From the NCBI GenBank assembly GCA_963995525.1, contig OZ023205.1, positions 55,016,501-55,080,500 of the forward strand: 64,000 nt of DNA, in the 5' to 3' direction. This DNA is from Escarpia spicata (taxonomy: Eukaryota > Annelida > Polychaeta > Sabellida > Siboglinidae). Shown piece by piece: positions 50,431-64,000 of the stretch (position 1 is its first letter; every line of letters begins with the position of its first letter). The notes beneath the pieces were generated by a model. The model had not been told where the DNA came from. It did not search any database and saw nothing but the letters and a program-made list of their open reading frames with translations. Made by a program: the position numbers and the translations under genes.

Positions 50431-51249
50431 GTTGACTTGCTTATACTTAACAACTATACACGTGATAGGGTAAAACCAAATAGGCATTTAACACTTTGCA
50501 CATTACTCTTCCTACCTATTTTGTAACCACGCTATTACCATTAACAAATGGTTTCGTTTGGTGTTGTTTAGAAGTAGACGTATTGCAAAAAGCAATTACT
50601 AGAGAAACGGTTTACAAGTGAACTTACATTCAGTGCGAAGATGTAGTTTGTTCAGGTTGATGTGCAATTTAATGTTTATTTATTATGATGAATTTAAAAT
50701 TAATTCAACTTGCGAACATGATTCAATATACAATCATCAACTTCAATAAACATTGAAATGACTTCTTCATTCATTTAATTTTCGTGTTTAAGGGGTCAAT
50801 ACAGAGTTGGTTTTCCCATTGCCGACCATGTTAATGTTTTGTTTGATTATAAGAAAACGCGAGGTACAAAATGTATAATACTTCTCATCTGCTGTTATCT
50901 TCATCTCGTTGACATACTGATAGATTAATGAAAAACCTGCATATTTCTAGCTCTCATAAAATACCTGTATGTGTGACACCCGTCAATATTTACAAATGCC
51001 GGCAAGCATTACTCCGCAAACAGGTCAAACAGGCAAATTGCTGCCAAATATCCTTCCGCTTATTGAAATCATGTAGAAATCCACCATTTTACAGTCAACA
51101 CCTTCTACAATCACACATGTAAATATGCCTACTCAAATGCACTTATGTCATAGCATGTGAATTTTATAAACAAATCATTTCAAAAAAATACACTGCTCTT
51201 TTCTTCTAGAACATGACCCCAAGTAGACATGAAAATTGTGAGAAATTTT
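50431..51249. other. non-coding; end of segmental copy 2, then unique sequence
   Basis: No domain. Copy 2 homology ends near 50,790; the rest has no match in the window. Confidence 0.45.
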
Positions 51250-52361
51250 TTGAATCTAACACATTTGATTGGCTCTCCTATTTCATAGATTTTTTTAATT
51301 TATCCACGTGTTTTTTATACACATTTCAATAGAGCCATCCTACTTGACAGGGCACCGTGTGAATAACCATTTCACTGTCAGACAATTTCTAATCTGGCAT
51401 ATCTGTACACTTCACACTCATTCTCGTGTGGTTCGTATGAACTCCTAACACAGTTTTCCAGAAAGTCCTATGTGCGCTTTATAAGAATATTCAATTGAGC
51501 CAGTTGTTATGATAAATTCCAATTTATATTGTTTTTTGGCCATGTGCCCTATTGACAAATAATATTAACAATAATCACCTTAGGGTGTGACATCATCAAA
51601 GGCCAGACGTCTCAAGCAGTTCAATTGCATAATATTACACAGCCTAATTAGCAGCCATCCAGAAGACAATAGCACTTGCCTGATTGGCCAGAAGGCAAAA
51701 CCAGAAGACAGTATCTTATAGCAGCGCTCAAGTGTAATTTGGGTCACTGATAAGGTGTTTAATTACTGAAAAGTAAAAAAACACTGCTGAATTACCATGC
51801 TGCAACATGATTGGTTTATTTTCATCAACATTTCCAAACTGAGGCTTAACAAATGGAATTATATCCCCATCCCCTTAATTATCACACACAAACCAATTTA
51901 CATTTACTGTGATTTGGACTGACAGACTGATGAGAAGTCTGTAATTTCCAATAAAGGTTTGTCCCTTTCAACTGTAATTTTGCCTGGAATATTCCGCTGC
52001 GATATTACAATGAAGGAGATTACAAATGAGATAAGTAAAGTTAGTGATAAGAAGGCACCGCCTGTTGGTGGCAAGGCGAGAAATCCGTGTGGTTTTCAGC
52101 AAGGTGGTCATCGATACTTCAAACCAACACGTGCTGAAACATCAGAAACTCAAACGGGGGGTGCGTGGATGTCACGGCTACATATGGACGACTATGGTAC
52201 AGGAAACTGCGGGTGGACTCTTAACAGTAACGAATGCCGATGGAGTATGTGGCGATGCCAAAATTCTTCGAATATATATACATATATACACATATATATA
52301 CACACATATATATAATAAGACGTCATATTTTCCAACATAACAACGAATATATATATATATA
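51250..52361 (+). mobile_element. Mutator-like element M2, internally deleted
   Basis: Its 5' 1.0 kb matches 29,390-30,432 with a few small gaps (one removes about 20 bp near 51,720). At ccaaaatt it jumps to cgaatat plus TA repeats and the 3' end shared with 32,409-32,453. The jump skips about 1.7 kb of M1, including the transposase. Coding text is limited to fragments such as SDKKAPPVGGKARNP. Confidence 0.65.
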
Positions 52362-52544
52362 CAATGTTTATGGAATATAAATACGTCTTATTTCAGAAAA
52401 AGGGGTATACTGAAGAAAGGTATGAACAAATTTCTTTAGGTATTACTTAGTATATGACAGTACAGCATAATCTTCACATTGATTTTTAGTATGAAATATT
52501 GCACGAATACACGATAAGTGAAGACAAGCACTGGCATTATTAGG

Positions 52545-54665
52545 GTATAAATTAATAATAATAATTCAAATACAGTACATTATGATACAATCATACATGC
52601 ATCTGGACATTTCCCTAGCCATTTGCCTAGGAAGAAAAGTGCATATTTAAGTTAGAGTGCATTTTTGCAAGTTTTTGTGATATATATCTTTTGAACATAT
52701 CGGTTTTTAATTTGTTAACGAATATGTATAAGGTTGGCATCATTGTAGTATGGGCTGGCAGTGAATTCCAGCACTCTACACCATAAATTGATCAGCATCG
52801 CTACTTATTATTTGTTCGGATACTTTCAAGTACGTATTGTCATTGTACTCGAGAAGGACGTAAATTAGCTTGGTTCACAAAGAGGCACTGGACGTTGATA
52901 GGTACTCGCATATTAGTGTATGTTTTATACATTATTGAACACATTTTCACATCTACTAAATCTTTAAATTGAAGTACCCTACACCTATAAAATAGGACAG
53001 GATTGTCTTGACATCATTTATATGATCATTCTAAGTCAGCTTTCAATCAATCAGACCTCCAAGGATTTTGGTCTTACTGACTATAGTAACTTGGATATTG
53101 TGAATGTTTATGTCCATATCACAATTTATACTGCGATTGCCAACGATCATATAATTTGTTTTTGACACATTCAATGACAATTTGTGCACACTGAACCATG
53201 CGTGCAGTTTCTCAAGTTCACAGTTAACTATACTTATAAGGCTATGTTCATCTGTTATTGAATATAACATATTGATGTAGTCTGCAAATTGAACAAATTT
53301 GAGGAGTTGTGATACATTACAAATATCATTAATATACAGGATAAATAGTTTAAGTCCTAGCACTGAACCTTGCTGTCTACCGCATGATACATTTATTAAA
53401 TCATATGAACATTCACCTATTTTGACAAAGTGCTTTCTGTAACTTAGATAGGTCTTGACCCTTTTCTCTGCCACACCAAGAACACCATAGTAATTGAGTT
53501 TATTATATTAGTATAGAATGATTTACTGTACCAAAATCTGTTTTAAGTCCATGAAGACACCCAGTGTATATTTCTGTCTATCCAGTGACGCACTAATTTC
53601 TTATACCAAGTCAAGCAGTGCATGAGAGACAGACATTGAGGAACGAATCCCATACTGGCTGTTTGACAGGACATTGCTATTATCAATAAATTGTTCTAGT
53701 TTTTTATTATAGAGCTTTTCAAGTATTTTGGAGAACCGACACAGTAGAGATATTGGTCTATAGTTATTAAAATCTGCTTTTGAACTTTTTTTTATATGGG
53801 GATAATTTTCGGTACTTCATGCTGGATCAATTCCACTTTAAAAAAACATGTTAAATATTGCTGTCAGTGGTTTAGTAACAGTCTGTATGGTTTTTCTAAC
53901 AATATTCATGCTTTTGCCATTAATATGTGTTGAATTTTTGTTTTACAGTTTCTGACAATGACAATGATTTCTTCCTCATTGAATGGGCTCAAGAACATAC
54001 TATTTGTATTTCTGTTCTCGAGATAATCATGAATTGAGGTGACATTTAATGGTGGATATATTTTTGCAGCTAATTCTTGACCAATATTTGTGAAGAAGAT
54101 ATTGAATCTATTTGCTATGTCGTTCTTATTAATAAATTGTGTACCATCCGTTTCAAAACAATCAGGGTAAGAAGACTCACTCCGCTGTTTAGTTATTATT
54201 GTGTTCAATATATTCCATGTTTCTTTACTACTTTGTTTTGGTCTTCTAACAGTTTCCAGTAGTATGTTTTTTCTGCATTTCTTAGAATTGTGGTTGACTT
54301 ATTTTTATATTTTTGTAAGAGTTTTCCGCTTCATTTGATCAATTTTTTAGAAATGATCTATACAATTTGTTTTTCTTGGGGCAAGCATTTTCCAAACCTG
54401 TTGTGAACCAAGGTTTTTCAGAATTTACATGTTTTGTGTTTATTTTCCTGACCGGGCAGTGTTTGTCATATTTTGTAATAAATGCACAAAGAAATGGATC
54501 GTAAGCAGTATTAATATTGGTTGTGCTAGTAGCATTCTCCCACTTTTCACAACTTGAGAATCATCTACAAAAGAATTGGTGTTATCAGTTGTATGATTTC
54601 TGACATATTTATATGTTTCTTGATTCCTCTTAATCACTCCATATTCGCATAATGTAAATACTGGA
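52545..54665 (-). pseudogene. LINE-B, reverse transcriptase and 3' end, 5'-truncated
   Basis: On the minus strand 54,208-53,906 reads FNIFFTNIGQELA and FLSPFNEEEI, the pre-palm region. 53,474-53,043 reads VSCGRQQGSVLG (usually GVPQGS-LG), FILYINDI, FVQFADYINMLY (the catalytic F/YADD is changed to ADYI), LNVSKTNYMIVG and KILGGLID. Further 3' (about 52,900-52,580) are WNSLPA and a short C-terminus. It lies directly beside the start of segmental copy 3, where copy 1 has no LINE. It is inactive. CR1/L2-like. Confidence 0.8.
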
Positions 54666-55680
54666 AAATTTTACATTTCTTTGTTATTTGTTTAAGAAAA
54701 CTATGCTAGTCTATTATTATATATTTACTAACAAATCCTCGAAGTGTGGTATAAGATAATATAATACAAGTTTTGCTACCTGACAATAGAGGATAGCCAC
54801 ACAGACAGAGATAATGTGTCTGCGTATGAAGCCCAGTGTAAAACTGTCGTACCTTTCCAATTGTTGGACATTCTGGCCACCTAAGTATGTGCCTTCGGAG
54901 AGTGTTTTCTACAGCAAGAGAGATTGTGATAACCCAGCGGTCCACACTGCGGCTAGGATTTTTTAATAAAATGTTGGCACAATGGAAGTTCACAAAAGGC
55001 CATCGAGTGATGCGCCTTGACTTAAAAAGACATCGACCACCCGACCTGTAGCACCAGTAATAGAGAATGTCACTCAAAGTTCGGAATGTTTAGTACCAGC
55101 AGATGTTTCTGTACAGAAAATTAATGTCAGCCAAGCCGCCCTCCATTATCTCTGGAGATAGACGGAAGTCAATGTAGCCAACGATCACAGTTCAGTTGAG
55201 TCTGCTGTATTTGCTCTAGCTAGTCTAACGCTGCGTCAACCGACACTCATTATTACTACCGTCGCCGTGTCTGCTGTAGGGGTGGGCGCTCGTGAGCGTC
55301 CATTGCACTCAACCACAGTACATATCTCGGCTCGGTTCTCTGTGAACTTATTACCCAGGCTGCCACACCTACCAGGAATTTGGTTCTTTGCCGACCTCTC
55401 GTCTTCGTTTCCCTCAATCTGCTCTGTTGTAATTAAATGTCCCAGTTTTCTCTTTTGAACTACTACTGACAATAAGTATCTGACATAGTAGATGTAATAA
55501 AATTACAATAGGTCGTAGGGCGTACTGTTGGCCTATATATAATGATGTTATAGCGTAATACTGTTGTCACGAGAGAGACATTATGTCAGTTTAGTGAGTC
55601 GCTATACGGTGCCAGATGTAGTGGTACAAAGCCTACATGACCGCTACAGATATACACACAACATCAATGTAGACTCTCGG

Positions 55681-55688
55681 TTATAAAG
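55681..55688 (+). promoter_or_regulatory. possible TATA box of glycosyltransferase copy 3
   Basis: ggttataaagc about 215 bp before the ATG, in sequence conserved with copy 1, where it reads gtaataaaacc at about 4,407-4,417. A start about 30 bp downstream would give a 5' UTR of roughly 180 bp. This is a suggestion only. Confidence 0.3.
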
Positions 55689-55897
55689 CTGCTGTTGTTT
55701 TAGATCGATAAACTCGTCCCCGTGACGGCGCCCCGTTGACTGCAGCGGCGACTTTGTACCTGGCTGTGTTATCGCAAAAATCGACAAACATCTGCCGACG
55801 TTACGCGCATTCCAGGTGAAAAGTTGGGCAAGTTCGTTTCTGTCAGCGTTCGTACGTGCATGCGTGCGTGAATCTGTGTTGGTTTAGACGCCCAAAC

Positions 55898-59689
<3,792 letters not shown>

Positions 59690-60278
59690 AGAAAGTGAAG
59701 TTGTTTTATTATGTACACGCCCTGCCGCCATCTACGGCGCGAGAGGCTCCACCTAGCGGAGCGGAACTGCTCTGAGTGGCCGCGCGCGTGAAGCGCTACA
59801 TTCACCAGCCGCGTAATGCAGTTTACACCTTCATTGTCTCATGTAGCGTCTGTTTGACTGAATGGGACAATGTAGCTCAGAGAGCATTGACATTTAGGGT
59901 ACATTACTTGATTACTAACAGAGAGGATGACTACACCCTCGATCTTGTCAAGTGTTTATGTAATAGACTTGACATTTAATTTGTAGATGAAGCCTGGAGA
60001 CTGTACGTTTTCACATGAGAAAAGGTAATAACAAAATTAGTGAAGCAATAATCACGCTTAATAAAATATAATTATATTTAATAAAAGCTCGTTTCTTAAA
60101 CATCATCAAATTTCATTTATTTCGTACGTGTCGCCTGCTTTCACGTGTTAAATTATTTATGCTATATTTGAACGAATCGTTTCCACTAGCGCAGACCTAT
60201 TCATGGAGCAACACAACACGAGCAGCAATTATCACCAATGTATTATTTTGAATTGAAATTCGTTCCTAAAACTAATCA

Positions 60279-60545
60279 ATTTCTGTTGTCGCCAATTACG
60301 ACGTTACATTCTCTGCTATTTTTCCCTGTGGAATAACTAAAACAGTATAAATAAATACATTCGTGTTGTTTTCAAATACAGCATCAGTTGGTAGATTGGA
60401 GGCTCGTGGTCCAAGGTACGAATACATAGAGAAAAGGAAAATAGACATCAGTCTTTTGAAAGAGAAAAACTAACAATGCTTCCAAGATGTATCAATATGT
60501 TTACTATGCTTTCATGTTAGCGTGTTAATATAATGATTAACTTTA
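60279..60545 (+). repeat. repeat R3c, with intact TTAA site
   Basis: It matches R3a and R3b; taatgattaac at 60,531-60,541 corresponds to the unoccupied insertion site. Right of it the repeat is replaced by (TA)n at 60,541-60,655. Confidence 0.8.
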
Positions 60546-61623
60546 TTATTATATTATATTATATATATATATTATATATATATATATATATATGTAATAT
60601 ATATGTAATATATATATCATATATATATATATAATATAATATATATATATATTATAGTTATTATGGTTGTTGTGTTCCTAATTAGAAAAAATACATATAA
60701 AACATATTTATACAAAAATACCACGTTCTCACGAACACAATTAATATAATAATTCGTAATCGATTAAGAGGAATGGTCTACCGCATGTTCAGTCGTATAA
60801 CTAAGCTAAGGCAGCCATGATGTAGTATTCACACCTCCACCTCGGTCAACGTCATATGTTTCGTGTTCTTCACGAACACGTTGCGGCCTCTTGCGGACCC
60901 GCAAGGAATGCGTATTCTCGAGATTGGTGGAAGGGCGTCAATACAGAGGCCACATAAATGATAGAGGGCACCAGCGATGGTCCTTGGCGGGTTCTCCTTC
61001 GGATGAGAATCTGTCTCGCCAACATAAATGTTTTAGAGATGAATCCGGACTGATGGCAGTAATTGACATGTAACTTTTGTTCGTAGTGACTGTGAATTAA
61101 GGCGAAGTTGTGTTGTAATTGTTTGCCATTGTATGCAAACAGATAATACAATTAAAATATATGGTTGCGCCGACAGCTTTGTCCGTTGCGTATACACTGT
61201 ATTGCAAATTGTGTGTTTGAACACCAGGATCATCGGTATGATATGTGACTGGACAATACTTCTACTATTTTAACGTTTCGCACATCTAGCGACACAGTCA
61301 GAAGAACAGAAAGGGCGTGCGATGATTGACTTGTAAAAAAACGGCCACCTCAAAGCAGAAAATGATTCTGTCTTGCATCTTAATAATCATAGTAATAATA
61401 ATGTAACTTCTTTTGCGCTTAATTCGTCAGAAACCAAGCTCAGAGGCGCATCAATACAACAAATGGAATTAGACTAATCAAGCCTACTGGTAACACCTTT
61501 TGAAACAGAAATAGGCAAATAACATCGAATACGTCGTACATCACGAATATGATATGATAGTAACAGTAGCGACAAGTTTTGCAAACAGGATGCAGGCCAA
61601 TAAAGAGACAGCCGCTTGCTTAC

Positions 61624-62410
61624 CACCAGAACTCTTCATGATCAATTGCACCTCGGACACTGGAAAATGTCGGTGCAAATCAACCGCCCACCAACGACTG
61701 TTGTCATGAACAAGCGACATTGAAGTATAAGTCGAGAAATGTCCATCCACAACATATCTTGTCAATTGTATAATGTTTGTAATCTGAACCAACTCTGGCA
61801 ATGCAGTCTTCCATACTGATGGTATTGTCATTGAGTATGAGTTTTCGAGGACGTTAGCCAGATCACAATAGAACGCTTCTTTCCTGTAAACTGTGTTTGC
61901 ATGGTTGAAGCATACACAGAAATAAGGGACACAGGGTGGCCAATACTAAATGTCATTTGGAGTGATATAGGTCGGTCTTTGCTCGTGATGTGCGAAGTTG
62001 AATTGGATATACATTTGACAAATGTTGTACTTATACATTTGTGCCAGTCACAACATGTACTCATGCACACCAAAACACAGGCATGCGCACACGCGAGCGC
62101 GCGCGAACACACACACACACACACACACACTCCAATAACAGCAGCAGTTGCAGCAACTAATAAAGATGTAATGTGATACTCACTGAAAGCGAAAATTTCC
62201 ACTTCGCATAGTTTCAGTTTCGTTTCAGATCGCACCTTGACGAACAGGTAGCTGCCGTACACGTTAATGACGTCACAGCGGGCGAGTCCAGTGAACGGGC
62301 TTGAGGCGACAGAGCACACGACGTATGACGGTTCAGGCAGGACGCCTGGACTCGTCTTCGTTTACTCGACGTCGCTAGTCGCAATGGTGACGTCATCTGA
62401 GGCAACGCGA
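61624..62410 (-). pseudogene. FTP/F5-8C-type lectin copy 3, two exons seen
   Basis: Exon X (about 62,410-62,184) ends CDVINVYGSYLFVKV then LKLCEVEIFAF with donor gtgagt; the CEVEIFA block closes one module. Exon Y (about 61,878-61,624) opens another: RYVVDGHFSTY, NSRWWAVDLHRHFPVSEVQLIM, donor gtaagc. AVDG and WW-VDLG are the family's calcium- and sugar-site strands. Exon X is phase 1 at its donor; an acceptor at caggaaag|aagcg would fit in both copies. A TAA replaces the Pro codon of copy 2 in the S-D-V-E-P text (about 62,366), so copy 3 is disrupted unless exon X starts downstream of it. The first and last exons are not recognised. Confidence 0.6.
62107..62131. repeat. short (CA)n
   Basis: acacac run with gcgcgc text before it, in the lectin intron. 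In copy 2 this place reads gcatgcctgtgttttt instead. Confidence 0.9.
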
Positions 62411-63319
62411 CGAAGATTTAGCATAAGCATAATGCCATTTAGCAAGTTCTAATGTTCTATGTTCATGATAATGATATATTTCTTATCAGAAAATAAATGT
62501 GTCGATTTGCATTTAAATGTCTACTATTTTAATCTTTCTCAAACATATAAATATATCTGGTACACGTAAGTAAATAACTATAATATTAACTATCTAAATT
62601 TTGTCTTAACATTTCATCAGTTTGTAGATCACTGGTCAATCTTCCAAAGATCGAATGAACGTAGAACGAGGCGAGTTGCCCTCAGCATCTAGGAGGAGAT
62701 AATGCCTGCCTGTTTCCAAAATTGGCGTATTAATCAATAGATGAATTAATAAATGAATGAACATTATTTAAACATTGACAACAACTATATGCTTACAAAA
62801 TGCCACTGACACCGTTAAGGCGACCGCTGCAACACGACTACCATGCATATCACTATATCTTCCTCAACATAACTAACATTCCACTACCACTAAGCCGTGT
62901 TACGACTATCACCGTCGTACTTACTGCTGTCTGGCTCGGTCTGCTTCAGTCTCGAATAGACGGCGACGACTTGCTGTCCCTCGCCGTGGTCTCTCTCTCT
63001 CTCTCCACCCCGTTTCCTCCCCGCCAAAACATTCGCTGTACGAGTAGGGGCCGGTCAGAACTGGGCCGTTTCTGTACTTTGAATGTCACGTCGACCTTCC
63101 AAAGGCGAGGTTTGGCAAAAAATGTACAGGAAGCCAGGAAACAGTGCAGGAAACCAGAAACCCGCAAATTCTTTGTATATAACATTTACGAAGTAAATAG
63201 TCTTGTTAAACATTCAATGTGTACTGGAGGCATTACTAATGCTGTATTGCTTGACGCCTTATGCACCCATCAAAGGATAACTAACTACACACTGCAACTA
63301 CTCCCATGATATAGTTAAC

Positions 63320-63840
63320 TTGCCTATACTTAACAACTATACACGTGATAGGGTAAAACCAAATAGGCATTTAACTCTTTGCACATTACTCTTCCTACCT
63401 AATTTATAACCACGCTATTACCATTAACAAATGGTTTCGTTTGGTGTTGTTTAGAAGTAGACGTATTGCAAGCAATTACTAGAGAAACGGTCAACAAGTG
63501 AACTTACATTCAGTGCGAAGGTGTAGTTTGTACATAAACATATCAGGTTGGTGTGAAATGTAATGTTTGTTTATTACAATGAATTTAAAATGAATTACAC
63601 TTGCGAACATGATTTAATATACCATCATCAACTTCAATAAACATTGAAACGTCTTCTTTATTCATTTAATTTTCGTGTTTAAAAGTGGGGGATGAAGAAC
63701 CAACAACATAACACATTTTGATACAAGCACGAACTTGCACTTCTGACTGAAGAAACTCGTCAGCGGATGACTGCTTCCATCGAGTGAAGAGGAAACGTCC
63801 AGACATGTAGAACAAATGGCAAGGCAGGCACCAGATACTT
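63320..63840. other. non-coding stretch at the end of segmental copy 3
   Basis: Homology to copy 2 ends near 63,665. No domain was seen after it. Confidence 0.45.
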
Positions 63841-63844
63841 CCTT

Positions 63845-63965
63845 CTACACACACGAACACACACACGCATACGCACACGCACAAACATACACACACGCAC
63901 ACCCACACGCACACCCACACGCACACACGCACACATGCACACACGCATACACGCACGCACGCACA
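63845..63965. repeat. CA/ACGC simple repeat
   Basis: Interrupted acacac, acgcac and acccac units. Confidence 0.95.
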
Positions 63966-64000
63966 GCATATGCGTGTATGGAGTATGCTAACATTTTCCT

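Larger units (their letters stand above)
48511..50790 (+). repeat. segmental duplication copy 2, right part
   Basis: It aligns to 61,757-63,665 of copy 3. Differences include a LINE/TA insertion at 49,675-49,950 and a (CA)n missing here but present at 62,107. Confidence 0.85.

Noticed and set aside
54706..55077. 123-residue minus-strand frame upstream of glycosyltransferase copy 3 (TLRRHILRWPECPTIGKVRQ)
   Set aside because: The copy 1 equivalent has stop codons and no domain is recognised. It is probably chance.

Overview
This window is nuclear DNA from an animal. It has spliced genes with GT-AG introns, type II membrane glycosyltransferases, lectin modules, several non-LTR retrotransposons, cut-and-paste DNA transposons, a tRNA-headed SINE, long CA/TA microsatellites and a 10.5 kb satellite. 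It looks like a marine invertebrate. A lophotrochozoan (mollusc-like) or amphioxus-like genome is my guess from the gene and repeat families; nothing here fixes the species.

Layout. 1-3,282: non-coding, with dispersed repeats and a hairpin. 3,283-6,790: copy 1 of a glycosyltransferase locus, with an intact two-exon gene. 7,099-16,195: a foldback MITE, then a LINE split by a 4.4 kb long-TIR transposon and a (CA)n block. 17,720-29,356: an 11.3 kb Kolobok-like transposon with TTAA target duplications, sitting inside a dispersed repeat (R3). It carries a decayed THAP transposase gene on + and, convergent with it, an intact three-exon gene on - for a P2X7-type ballast-domain protein. 29,390-32,453: a Mutator-like element. 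32,455-50,790: segmental copy 2, with a broken glycosyltransferase and a broken FTP/F5-8C-type lectin; a 10.8 kb insertion made almost wholly of 96-bp satellite lies inside one lectin exon. 51,250-54,665: a deleted second Mutator-like copy and a LINE on -. 54,668-63,680: segmental copy 3, with an intact glycosyltransferase and a lectin carrying a different lesion.

Main points. (1) The Kolobok-like element joins a THAP transposase with a ballast-domain gene in one mobile unit. Its boundaries are set by a TTAA duplication, matching termini and two related unoccupied sites at 36,489 and 60,537. All splice phases of the ballast gene agree and its reading frame is clean, while the transposase has two in-frame stops and a 20-bp frameshifting insertion. 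(2) The satellite monomer is an internal piece of the tRNA-derived SINE found in the glycosyltransferase intron; the first and last monomers still carry SINE-specific bases. (3) Three copies of one locus have had three fates: intact, pseudogene, intact. The rest is decayed mobile DNA or sequence in which I see no gene.
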